From positions 4,960,001 to 5,024,000 of the forward strand of contig NZ_JQNA01000002.1 in NCBI RefSeq assembly GCF_000745015.1: DNA of 64,000 nt. The letters are read 5' to 3'. Below the pieces are notes generated by a model. The model was given only the letters and a program-made list of their open reading frames with translations, was not told the DNA's origin and ran no database searches. Below, piece after piece: positions 8,483 to 16,658 of the stretch. Positions within the stretch are counted from its first letter, which is position 1; every line of letters starts with the position of its first letter. The position numbers were made by a program, and so were the translations under genes. The DNA comes from Burkholderia sp. 9120. GTDB lineage: Bacteria; Pseudomonadota; Gammaproteobacteria; Burkholderiales; Burkholderiaceae.

Positions 8483-9340
8483 ATGAACATGTCCTCTGGC
8501 TACGTGACCGCGCCGAATCAATATGTAACGGTTGATGGCGTGCGACTCGCATATCGCAGTATCGGGTCCAACTCGAACGTGCCGCCGCTGGTGTTGTTCC
8601 ATCACTTCACCGCAACGATGGATGACTGGGATTCGGCGCTCATCGACGGACTCGCGAAGCAACGACGTGTGATTATCCTGGGGAACCCCGGCATCGGCGC
8701 CTCCGGCGGCAGCGCACCTGACTCGGTTGCGGAAATGGCGCGATTTTCCGCAGGCTTCATCGACGCACTTGACCTGAAGTCGGTCGACGTAATGGGTTAT
8801 TCGATCGGCGGAGCCGTGGCGCAACAGGTCGCGACGGATCGGCCGGAACTCCTGCGCAAAATCATTCTGGCTGGCAGCGGTCCGCGAGGTGGCGAAGGCA
8901 TCGCAAATCTTCAGACCGTGATCAGTACCGGATTCGCGCAAGCCGAGCAGATGAAAGTCCACCCCAAGGTGGCGCTTTTCTTCACGACGACAACGGCCGG
9001 CATCGCTGCCGGGAACGAATTCGTCAAACGCATTAACAACCATACCGTGGACGTTGAAGAAGCGGCATCCCAGGAAGCAATGGGGGCGCAGGCCAAGGCG
9101 CTGATCACTTGAGGCATGTCGCCGTCGAACTTCGAAGAACTCGCAAATATCAAGCAGCCGGTGCTCATCGTCAATGGCAAGCAAGACCTGATCATTCCGA
9201 CCGTCAACTCGTACGTGCTGTATCAGCATCTGGCAAATGCACGCCTCGTTCTCTACCCCGAATCCGGTCATGGCGCGCTGTTCCAGTTCCACGAATCGTT
9301 CGTCACCGAGGTCAACACGTTCCTGGACGGATCGAATTGA
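8483..9340 (+). pseudogene. Alpha/beta-hydrolase (paralogue 2), interrupted by Trp-to-stop
   Basis: Paralogue of hydrolase 1, without its signal peptide, starting at ATG 8483 after AGGAGC. The nucleophile elbow is GYSIGG. Codon 210 (9110-9112) is TGA exactly where paralogue 1 has TGG in the shared stretch ALITWGMSPSN; the frame then continues without further damage to 9340. The stop falls before the likely catalytic Asp (NGKQD) and His (ESGHG), so the truncated product should be inactive unless the stop is read through or is a sequencing error. The intact remainder, promoter and operators suggest a recent lesion. An internal ATG at 9116 could give a C-terminal fragment, but it has no good ribosome-binding site. 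Confidence 0.8.
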
Positions 9341-9626
9341 GTCGAACGTCGCACGGTCTCCAGCTTGACCAGATTTCCGAAGAAACGGGAGCCCATGGCG
9401 GCTGCCAGCCTAACGAGATATACGCGAAATTCGAGCGATTCGACCGTTGAAACTTAGTTGACGACTGATCCGCATCAGGCCGAGCAGGTACAATCGTCTA
9501 TCAGCATCATGATGCCGATGACGAAACTACCGCTTGGCCTGCTACCCGTTTTGAAGGATTGCTTAGAGGCACCGCGAAGCAGCAGTGAGCGTCACGTCCT
9601 TCAAGTCAAGAACAGGATCGTATTCA

Positions 9627-9992
9627 ATGAAACAAAGGAATAACAGCAACTGCCCGATCTGCTACTCACTCGATATCTTCGGGGATCGATGGACCTTGCT
9701 CATCGTCCGCGACATGGTGGCTAACCACAAGCAGTACTATCGGGAATTTCTGGGTTCGGACGAGGGCATCTCCACGAACATCCTGGCCGATCGACTTAAA
9801 AATCTCGTCGAACACGGACTTGTGACGAAGGAAGACGACCCCGAAAACAGAAGCCAATCGGTCTATCACCCCACGGAAAAAGCCTTGGCGCTAGGACCAG
9901 TGCTCGAAGCCATCATGGATTGGGGACTTAAATATGGTCCGGAGTCGTTGACACCTCCCCCCGGATGGCAAGCGGGCACCGCGGCAAGTTAA
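9627..9992 (+). CDS. HxlR family transcriptional regulator
   Basis: A 121-residue winged-helix regulator of the HxlR/MarR-like type. The family signature is clear: CPICYSLDIFGDRWTLLIVRD near the N-terminus, then the wing region GISTNILADRLKNLVEHGLV. The conserved N-terminal Cys may serve redox or electrophile sensing, as known for some HxlR proteins. ATG 9627 follows AGGATCG and starts where homology starts. It lies downstream of hydrolase 2 on the same strand, about 285 bases away, and may be a further regulator of the hydrolase group; no direct evidence of its target is visible. Confidence 0.85.
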   Translation: MKQRNNSNCPICYSLDIFGDRWTLLIVRDMVANHKQYYREFLGSDEGISTNILADRLKNLVEHGLVTKEDDPENRSQSVYHPTEKALALGPVLEAIMDWGLKYGPESLTPPPGWQAGTAAS

Positions 9993-10390
9993 TCGATACG
10001 TAAAGATATGTTCATTTCGAATGGGCGATCCGGCTAACGGAACGTTGAACGACGAATTCAGCTACTCGCGCGAATATTCTGGCGGCGTCAACTCGATGCC
10101 GTCGCGCGTTGTACCGCCGCCCCGCTGCGAGATACCGTTTCGCTCCACTCCATAGCGGCGAAACCTCTCGATTTTTGCGTAGCGGCCTGGGGTGATACGC
10201 GCTCCTCCCAAGCGCCTTGAGAACCTCAACGCAAAGACTCCTCCCTCGCACAAAACCTATACGGCTTTCCGTTCACTAGCGGACAGTCTCCCTCCGAATC
10301 AGCGGTCATAGCGCTCCCTGCCAGCGCACTCTTATCATGACAATTGTCATGTATAATATCGAGGCTAAACGAACGCATTTTGGGGGAAGA
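9993..10390. other. Gene-free interval before tetR
   Basis: About 400 bases. The last 60 hold a promoter with an overlapping operator. The rest has overlapping minus-strand frames that are Arg-rich and lack ribosome-binding sites; I could not identify them. Confidence 0.4.
10333..10357 (+). promoter_or_regulatory. tetR promoter with overlapping palindrome
   Basis: A perfect 16-bp palindrome CATGACAATTGTCATG (10336-10351) runs directly into TATAAT (10352-10357), about 33 bp before the tetR start. In the form ATCATGA-N6-TCATGTA it matches two sites upstream of hydrolase 3 (12191-12240), with identical spacing. It therefore looks like an autoregulatory operator whose repressor also controls hydrolase 3. 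Confidence 0.75.
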
Positions 10391-10954
10391 ATGAAGGTCA
10401 GTCGCGAACAGGTTGCCGCGAATCGGCAAAGCATCCTCGAAGCCTCGGGCCGTCTCTTCCGGGAGCGAGGTTTCGATGCCGTCACGGTCGCAGAAGTGAT
10501 GAAAGCAGCCGGCCTAACGCACGGCGGGTTTTATGGCTACTTCGAGTCCAAAGACGATTTGATAGCACAGACCTTGGCGCATGTGCTCGCGCAGGACGAT
10601 GAGCGTCCCACAAACCCGATCGAGTACGCCAGGGCATATCTTGCTCCGGCGCATCGTGACGACGTTGCCGGCGGCTGCCCGACTGCGGCGCTTGGCGCAG
10701 AAACCATCCGCCAATCTCGTCAAGCTCGCGCGGCAATGACCGAAGGGCAACGCAGAACATTTGAACGATTTAGCGAAGGCTTGCCTGACGCAACTCCCGA
10801 AGAGGCACGACGCGCCGCGATTGGAAGTTGGGCTGCAATGGTCGGCGCAATGGTGCTGGCACGGCTTGCTGATGACCCAAAACTGTCCGACGAAGTACTA
10901 GACCAAACTTACGCCTGGATTCGCGACAAAAATACTCATACCCTGTCAAACTGA
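10391..10954 (+). CDS. TetR family transcriptional regulator
   Basis: A 187-residue regulator; TetR helix-turn-helix at residues 31-55 (VTVAEVMKAAGLTHGGFYGYF). The ligand domain carries GGCPTAALGAE, a Cys-containing turn seen in a subgroup of TetR proteins. ATG 10391 follows GGGGGAAGA. Its promoter bears a palindrome of the same design as the two before hydrolase 3, which is encoded convergently just downstream. It is therefore probably both autorepressor and repressor of hydrolase 3. Confidence 0.88.
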   Translation: MKVSREQVAANRQSILEASGRLFRERGFDAVTVAEVMKAAGLTHGGFYGYFESKDDLIAQTLAHVLAQDDERPTNPIEYARAYLAPAHRDDVAGGCPTAALGAETIRQSRQARAAMTEGQRRTFERFSEGLPDATPEEARRAAIGSWAAMVGAMVLARLADDPKLSDEVLDQTYAWIRDKNTHTLSN

Positions 10955-11305
10955 CTCGCATCCTGCGGGGAGGCACAGCGGCACGCCTACCTAAATACGA
11001 ATGTGAACAGCACTCGTAGCCTCGCCGGCGTGCGCAGGCAATCGCGCTGGTTGCTGCGAAACGCCGGCAACCACAAGCTCTTCGCCCATCCTCGCGCTGT
11101 CACGCGCAGACAGGTCACCGGCCGCCATGTGGCGCCGGAAAAGCGCCCCCCCAAATCGGCACCTCCGCCGCGAGAACCCAGGCCAGCAGAGCTTTTCCTG
11201 TCGCGCCAGTGGTTAGCCTCACTTCGCCTCTCACTGACGCCTTAGATCGCGACCTGGTAAGCGATGTTTGCGTCACCTCTCTTGCAGAGAAAGTGATGCT
11301 TCGAT
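10955..11305. other. Convergent gap, no gene seen
   Basis: About 350 bases between the convergent tetR and hydrolase 3 genes. One 80-codon plus-strand frame (11003-11245) is Arg/Pro-rich with no ribosome-binding site and no recognisable motif. I do not regard it as a gene. Confidence 0.4.
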
Positions 11306-12145
11306 TTACTCGTCCAGGAACTGGATTGCGTGTTTCAGGAAGCGCTCCGGATACTGGAAGTGCGAACCATGGCCTGCGTCGGGATACAAAATAACTTGTG
11401 AGTCGGGAATGTTTTGCCCGAGGTAGAACGAATTGACTGTCGAAATCATGATGTCTTCAATGCCGTTTACCACTAGCGTCGGCTGCTTGATAGCTTTCAG
11501 ATGTTCGTAGGGCTTGTCGCCCCCGATTGGCACCATATAGGCTTGGTAACCGTCCCATTGTGCTGCTGCCACTTCCGGCGAGCTAAGCGGATCGGCATCT
11601 TTCCGCTGATGACGGCGCTCCCAAAACTCCAGACCGGCCTTTCGGGCCTGCTCCGAACGGCCGAAGAACAGGAAGAGAAAATCCTCTGCATCATGCACCG
11701 GCTTGGGTGCAATCTCAGCCATTCCAGGATCGATCCAGGGATCACCGCCGCGCGGACCCGTACCGAGAAGCAAGAGTTTGCGGACGAGTTCCGGGTGACG
11801 CAGAGCGACCTCTTGTGCCTGGAACCCACCAATAGAGAATCCCACGATATCGACCTTTTCGATTCCGAGCGCACGGATCACCGATGCGATGTCATCGGCC
11901 ATATCTTCGAAACGATTCCGAGGGGCTCCTGACGAACTGGCGATTCCACGACCGTTGTACAGAATGACCTCGCGACCCTCTGCGAGCCCGTCGGTCATCA
12001 GCGGGTCCCAGTGATCCATGCCGCCGCGAAAATGCTGGATGAAGAACAAGGGCGTCGTGCCCTTCTTCCCCCAGCGTCGATATGCGTAACGAACTCCGTC
12101 GACTTCGACAAATTGGGTCGGTGCTGTGACATGCGAGACAGACAT
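11306..12145 (-). CDS. Alpha/beta-hydrolase (paralogue 3)
   Basis: A 279-residue alpha/beta-hydrolase without a signal peptide. It shares the family frame of paralogues 1 and 2: VEVDGVRYAYR, FFIQHF, a glycine turn at NGRGI, the nucleophile elbow GFSIGG, NGIEDIMISTVNSFYL carrying the likely acid, and DAGHGSHFQ carrying the likely His. It is the most diverged of the three. ATG 12145 follows GGAGATGCACT; an upstream in-frame extension is only the translation of the operator palindromes (Met/Ile-rich) and is rejected. Controlled by two ATCATGA-N6-TCATG operators. Substrate unknown. Confidence 0.88.
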   Translation of the reverse strand: MSVSHVTAPTQFVEVDGVRYAYRRWGKKGTTPLFFIQHFRGGMDHWDPLMTDGLAEGREVILYNGRGIASSSGAPRNRFEDMADDIASVIRALGIEKVDIVGFSIGGFQAQEVALRHPELVRKLLLLGTGPRGGDPWIDPGMAEIAPKPVHDAEDFLFLFFGRSEQARKAGLEFWERRHQRKDADPLSSPEVAAAQWDGYQAYMVPIGGDKPYEHLKAIKQPTLVVNGIEDIMISTVNSFYLGQNIPDSQVILYPDAGHGSHFQYPERFLKHAIQFLDE

Positions 12146-12190
12146 AGTGCATCTCCGATTTCTAAAAAATTGACAGTAGTGAAAATTCAT

Positions 12191-12240
12191 AATCATGATG
12201 TACATCATGATTAACGTAATCATGATCACTATCATGTATA
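12191..12240. promoter_or_regulatory. Two palindromic operators before hydrolase 3
   Basis: Site A (12191-12212) is a perfect 22-bp palindrome, ATCATGA-TGTACA-TCATGAT with one more matched base on each side. Site B (12218-12240) is ATCATGA-TCACTA-TCATGTA. Both keep the half-site and 6-bp spacing of the palindrome in the tetR promoter at 10333-10355. On the minus strand a TTGACA at 12247-12242 is followed by site B where the -10 element should be, so binding would block transcription. Confidence 0.8.
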
Positions 12241-12394
12241 GTGTCAAGCATGGGTTGATGGCCCTGGCAAAAAAAGAGGACGTCCGTCACGAGCGGGCTG
12301 CCACGGCCCCAAACTTTCCGATGAGGTCTTGAAAGAAACCTATGCATGGTTTCGAGCCGCCAACGTCGGTTATTCAACAAAGCGACCCGCGACG

Positions 12395-12454
12395 ATGTCT
12401 CTGGCCAAACTTGCCGAACGTATGACGACATCGCCGCGTCACCTGATGCGGTTT
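12395..12454 (+). pseudogene. Possible AraC helix-turn-helix remnant
   Basis: The frame from 12395 reads MSLAKLAERMTTSPRHLMRF, resembling the first helix-turn-helix of GlxA-type AraC regulators (alternating LA.LAER..MSPRHL.R.F). Similarity stops after about 20 residues and nothing around it continues the domain. Either a gene scrap or chance. Confidence 0.25.
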
Positions 12455-12573
12455 CTAGTCCCCGGGCGTCTGCCGCTCCTTAACGATAGGCCCGGCAAAA
12501 GTCGCCTGTTAACTTATATGTGCCTACGGACTGGGACAGTTCGTCGGACACTTACCTTAGGAGAAGTAGACCC

Positions 12574-13278
12574 ATGCAAGCACCAGGATCAGCAGTCACA
12601 TTTTCGCGTCCGGACGGAAAGAAGGTCGAAGGGTATCTGGCACTGCCCAAAGAGGAAAAGGGAGCACCGTCGGTCATCGTCTTGCAAGAATGGTGGGGAT
12701 TGAACGACCAGATTCGTGGCGTGGCCGATCGTCTGGCTAACGCGGGCTATATCGCTCTGGTTCCTGATCTGTATCGCGGCGAATCAACCGTCGAAGAGGA
12801 AGAAGCACACCACCTCATGGCCGGTCTGGATTTTGCCGAGGTTGCCTCTCAGGATGTGGCCGGCGCAGTGCAATTTCTCAAGGCGAAGTCCGATCGGATC
12901 GCAGTAATGGGTTATTGCATGGGTGGTGCACTAACGTTACTGTCGCTGTCCCACAATCCGGAGTTGGTGGCCGGTGCCGTGTGGTACGGATTTCCGCCGA
13001 TTGAGTATATCGATGCGTCCAGGATCAAGGCTGCAGTGATTGGACATTGGGCCACCCAGGATGCTTTCTTTTCCATCGATACGGTTGGCGAGATCGAGGA
13101 ACGCTTTCGGGAGGCCAAGGTGGATTTTGAGTTTCACCGCTACCTTGCCCATCACGGGTTTGCCAATGAAACCGCAGTCGGAAACGGACGAATTTCGCGT
13201 ACCCAGTACGACGCTGCCTGGTCGCAGCAGGCGTGGGATCGAACGCTAACGTTCTTCGGCCGGACACTTTGGTCGTAA
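12574..13278 (+). CDS. Dienelactone hydrolase family protein
   Basis: A 234-residue alpha/beta-hydrolase of the dienelactone hydrolase family, which opens lactone or enol-ester rings in chloroaromatic and related pathways. The family nucleophile is a cysteine, here Cys115 in GYCMGG; QEWWG near 38-42 carries the conserved Glu; the triad would be completed by Asp in ATQDAFF and His in LAHHGFAN. Length is normal. ATG 12574 follows AGGAG by 10 bases, while an upstream in-frame start has no ribosome-binding site. It stands alone, next to three Ser-type hydrolases, so it may belong to the same catabolic theme; the substrate is not known. Confidence 0.85.
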   Translation: MQAPGSAVTFSRPDGKKVEGYLALPKEEKGAPSVIVLQEWWGLNDQIRGVADRLANAGYIALVPDLYRGESTVEEEEAHHLMAGLDFAEVASQDVAGAVQFLKAKSDRIAVMGYCMGGALTLLSLSHNPELVAGAVWYGFPPIEYIDASRIKAAVIGHWATQDAFFSIDTVGEIEERFREAKVDFEFHRYLAHHGFANETAVGNGRISRTQYDAAWSQQAWDRTLTFFGRTLWS

Positions 13279-13537
13279 GACCGGACCTGACCTGACCTGA
13301 TTTTCTAGCCATGACGACGTGAACCTACAATCCAGCGACAACAATGTCTCGAGCAAGAGTTCACGTCGCGACCATTGAGTACCGGACGTCGGCGGAGCGG
13401 CGAAACGCTTTTAACAGGTAGTGCTCGACCGGTCGAAAGACGAAGAACCAAAGCAATGCCACCCGCTATCGCAGCGGATAGCTGTTCGTCGGCCTAACGC
13501 GCTACATTTGACCGCTACCAGCGATGTCGGCCTGTGG

Positions 13538-14707
13538 TTATCTGACGCTCGTCGTGTCGTACATGTACCGGCGCGACGTGGGAATCGACGTGGCCGGCTT
13601 TCCTGCCTTTTGACAGAGAACCTGAAAAATAGCCACGTTGTCGACTGAGAAAGCATGCGCGCACCCGGCGAGATACACGCGCCCGATTCGATACTTTTGC
13701 TCACCAATCATGCTGCGGATCTTTGCACCATGACGCTCGTATTCCGCTGTCCACATTTCAAGCGTCTTCCTGTAACGACGCCTCAGGTTTTCGACATCCA
13801 ACGCTTCCAACCCACCCTCCTGCATACACTTCAGCGCGAACGATAAATGGGGTAGCGCCCCTGACGGAAAGACGTATTTGTCGATAAAAGTGCCCCCGCC
13901 AAAAGGTGTATCGCCGCTTTGCGCATCCGTCGACGTGATCCCGTGATTGAGGACGACGCCATTGTCTGCCAGCAGACTATTGATCTTTCTGAAGTAGCCC
14001 GGGAGGTTGTCGAGACCAACATGCTCGAACATTCCGACGCTGGTAATACGGTCGAATGTGCCGCTCACATCTCGATAGTCCTGCAGCCTTATTTCAACGA
14101 GATGATCCAATCCAGCATCCGCCACCCGCTCCCTGGCGAGATCAAACTGACGATCAGACAGCGTGATGCCCACGCACCTGATTCCAAAACGCTCAGCAGC
14201 TCGAATTACAAGCGCTCCCCACCCGCAGCCGATATCAAGCAGCGTATTGCCGGGCGCTACCTGAATCCTGTTCAAGATATGATCAATCTTCTGCAACTGC
14301 GCTTGCTCGAGCGTTTCATCACCGTGCTCGAAGTATGCGCACGAGTAGACCATTCGTTTGTCAAGCCAGAGTTGATAGAACTCGTTGGATACGTCGTAGT
14401 GGTACGCGATTGCCTCCTTATCTTCTGTCTTTGAGCGAGCAAAGCGTCTTGCGATATTTTTGATGAATCCCTGTTTTTCCGGCGCGATCTGCGCGAGTTT
14501 GTAGGCCACGCCGATGACGTCGGTGAGACTGCCCTCTACATCGAGTTTCTGTTGAACGTACGCCTCTCCTGGCGTGTCGAGTAATGGACTCAACAATGCG
14601 GGAATGACACTGGAATCTATTGCGCGCAGCCTCACCGCCGGCTGATCGAAACGACCCAGCTTGAACGTTTGTCCGGACAAGAGCGCCAGTTCAATGGGCA
14701 GATTCAC
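13538..14707 (-). CDS. Cyclopropane-fatty-acyl-phospholipid synthase family
   Basis: A 389-residue SAM-dependent methyltransferase of the CFA synthase family, which adds a methylene bridge to unsaturated acyl chains of membrane lipids. Visible: HYDVSNEFYQLWLD (103-116), SAM motif LLDIGCGWG (157-165), GITLS, and EHVGLDNLPGYF. The N-terminal lipid-binding part is present but begins abruptly. The start is unsure: GTG 14707 lies inside AGGAGGTGA, too close for normal initiation, and the open frame continues about 31 codons upstream to a stop without ATG, GTG or TTG. CTG at 14701 would be better spaced. The 5' end may therefore have been disturbed. Confidence 0.8.
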   Translation of the reverse strand: MNLPIELALLSGQTFKLGRFDQPAVRLRAIDSSVIPALLSPLLDTPGEAYVQQKLDVEGSLTDVIGVAYKLAQIAPEKQGFIKNIARRFARSKTEDKEAIAYHYDVSNEFYQLWLDKRMVYSCAYFEHGDETLEQAQLQKIDHILNRIQVAPGNTLLDIGCGWGALVIRAAERFGIRCVGITLSDRQFDLARERVADAGLDHLVEIRLQDYRDVSGTFDRITSVGMFEHVGLDNLPGYFRKINSLLADNGVVLNHGITSTDAQSGDTPFGGGTFIDKYVFPSGALPHLSFALKCMQEGGLEALDVENLRRRYRKTLEMWTAEYERHGAKIRSMIGEQKYRIGRVYLAGCAHAFSVDNVAIFQVLCQKAGKPATSIPTSRRYMYDTTSVR

Positions 14708-15295
14708 CTCCTGCTTCTGCCTCCGGATCGATCGCTGCGGAAAGTAGCGCTGAAAAACACCGAAGAGCCTAACCCGTCAGTGGTAAAGGTTTTTCACGTT
14801 GCGTCAGCTCATCCGAATCAGGCACTTGAACGAACGCACCTGGAACGGCTTACGCCAATTGGCTTCGCTTGATGCGAGACCAGCCTTCGACAACGTTGAC
14901 AATGCGCGTCGACCGAGCGTCGAATCTGCTTCGACGATCCTCGCGAGTAAGGAGGAAGGCGCCTGCTGGTCGGCGTGGAACGCCAGCACGGCGATGATGT
15001 GCGCAGCGGCGGAAATCCGCACAGTCGTCAGGTCTCGCTAAGAGACTGTTTCTATCACAGTGTGAAATGTCAGTTGACGATGACAGCAAGCTCTCGACTG
15101 GCGAAACGGAGGATGACATGAGACTGCGAACGTAGAGGCGACGTGGCACCGTGTGATTCTTCGTCTTATACAAAGAGTGTATTCAATTTGCACAATTTAA
15201 TAAGCCGACTCGGCGATATAGACTGAACCTTCTCTCTTCGAGAGCTTAGCGAAGCAGACTCACGACGTGACCAGCGCAATTTGCCGATATCAATC
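14708..15295. other. Gap with truncated regulator
   Basis: About 590 bases. It contains a decayed Rrf2-like reading frame (14804-15022, minus) and an AT-rich stretch near 15170-15210 that could be a promoter for the plus-strand gene at 15296. Confidence 0.45.
14804..15022 (-). pseudogene. Truncated Rrf2-type regulator
   Basis: The frame from GTG 15022 reads RISAAAHIIAVLAFHAD, then SSLLARIVEADSTLGRRALS and TLSKAGLASS. That is the winged-helix layout of Rrf2 regulators: an N-terminal helix, the recognition helix followed by RR..S.L.KAGL. After residue 52 the similarity ends and the frame stops 20 codons later, so the wing, any cluster-binding cysteines and the C-terminal helix are missing. Probably a gene cut by rearrangement. 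The match is by eye. Confidence 0.45.
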
Positions 15296-16150
15296 ATGGA
15301 GTCGTCATGCAGTCAAAGTCTTCGACGGCCCCTTTTGATCGCGCTCCTGATAGCATCTACGTCCGTGTTTGCGAGCGGCTACAGCCGCGCTCCGCAATAC
15401 AATCCGAGGTTAGGGGCACCCACTCCAAAACGCCGCCAAAGGGTTCAGGCGCTCGCATCGAAGAATCAGTTCACGTTCCGCTCAGACGCCGCTTATGGCC
15501 GCCGACAGGCACCGCGACACAGTCTGGAAGCAACGCGTCCGGTTTATATCGGGCAGAGCTGGCGATCGGCCAGTGAAGTGAACCATCAGGACGTCAGCGC
15601 TATGACGCAAGCACGATTACCAGACGCCCGTTCACTTTCGCTGGCAGTTAGATACGATAGTCACGCGAGCCCGGTGAATGCCGTGTCTCGTTCGAGCATG
15701 ACTGACGCGCCCGCGTGGCGTTGGGTTGTTGAGGAACTGGCACTGAGCGATGGTCACTGGAATCCAGTAAAGGAGATTCAAAAACTCGAACGTGCTATCC
15801 CTCGGATTGGTGCGCACTCGTTCGCAGAATGTGCTTCGCTATCCTTGGGTCCACCCGACGACGCCAAGGAAGCGGGACGAGGTTATAAAAGGTTTGCACT
15901 CGTCGAGCGAGTTGAAGAAAAAACCGTGTTGCTCTCTTGGGCCGGATCGACTTGTGGGAGATTCACTGATCGGCGCTGGACGCTTTCTCGAAGTAGGGGC
16001 GAATTTCGATGCGCCATGAGCGGCATGAAAATAAGTCGCGGCGAGTTCGTATACAGGCCCGCCCCTCAGCGCGGCGAGATTCGGGTGGAAGAAGACGTCA
16101 TTCTCGCGTCCGTTATTGATTCCGTGGCGCTCGATCAATCGACTGACTGA
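15296..16150 (+). CDS. Putative exported protein, unknown
   Basis: A 284-residue frame starting with a plausible Sec signal peptide (RRPLLIALLIASTSVFASG, residues 10-28). The rest is hydrophilic with many Arg and Ser, and no domain I recognise; the segment ALVERVEEKTVLLSWAG and the final EIRVEEDVILASVID look protein-like. The start codon at 15296 has only a weak ribosome-binding site. It lies between a decayed regulator and an IS remnant, so it may itself be non-functional. Confidence 0.45.
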   Translation: MESSCSQSLRRPLLIALLIASTSVFASGYSRAPQYNPRLGAPTPKRRQRVQALASKNQFTFRSDAAYGRRQAPRHSLEATRPVYIGQSWRSASEVNHQDVSAMTQARLPDARSLSLAVRYDSHASPVNAVSRSSMTDAPAWRWVVEELALSDGHWNPVKEIQKLERAIPRIGAHSFAECASLSLGPPDDAKEAGRGYKRFALVERVEEKTVLLSWAGSTCGRFTDRRWTLSRSRGEFRCAMSGMKISRGEFVYRPAPQRGEIRVEEDVILASVIDSVALDQSTD

Positions 16151-16229
16151 AAAACATCCGAGTCGGCTCTCGCTATTGCGTATCAGGCACACTCGGCCAG
16201 ACTTGGCACCCTGGCGGGATGACAGGACG

Positions 16230-16592
16230 CAACAATACTCGACGGATGTTTTGGAAGAAGAATGGAGCTTCGCCGTTTCATACGTCACCTTGACGGACTT
16301 GGACGCACCGCAGCGCCGATACGAACTGCGTGAAATGTTCAATGCGCTGCGCTGGATGGCGCGAGCCGGTGGATCGTGGCGCATGCTGCCGACCAACTTC
16401 CCGCAGTGGTAACTGGTCTAGCAGCCAGCACAACGGTGGCTGAACGCGGGTTGCTTCGAGGCGATGGTCAACGATTTGCGTTCGGTGCTGCGCATGGCGC
16501 AGCACCGTCAGGGTCAGCCCAGTGCGGTTATCCGTGGAAATTTCAGCGCACCGGAGATCAAGGCACGCGACGACGCGGGTATTGTGTACTGA
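16230..16592 (+). pseudogene. IS5-type transposase remnant (N-terminal part)
   Basis: One frame keeps the N-terminal region of IS5-family (DUF4096-type) transposases: DVLEEEWSFAVSYVTL, then RYELREMFNALRWMARAG, WRMLPTNFPQW, AQRWLNAGCFEAMVNDLRSV and GQPSAVI. Two in-frame stops interrupt it, TAA at 16410-16412 and TAG at 16419-16421, each one substitution away from a sense codon. The catalytic C-terminal part is missing; after GQPSAVI the sequence no longer resembles a transposase. No terminal inverted repeats or target duplication were seen. Confidence 0.75.
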
Positions 16593-16658
16593 CCGTAGTG
16601 GCTGGCAGCGATCGTCACTCAACTGCAGCCAAACCTTCTCACCGCCTTGCTCTGCGGT

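Larger units (their letters stand above)
12146..12573. other. Divergent promoter region with operators and possible AraC scrap
   Basis: About 430 bases between hydrolase 3 and the dienelactone-hydrolase-like gene. It holds two operators (12191-12240), a minus-strand TTGACA at 12247-12242, and a 20-residue stretch resembling an AraC helix-turn-helix near 12395. Confidence 0.55.

Noticed and set aside
12146..12247. In-frame N-terminal extension of hydrolase 3 (Met/Ile-rich)
   Set aside because: It is the translation of the operator palindromes; a good GGAG and the conserved N-terminus place the start at 12145.
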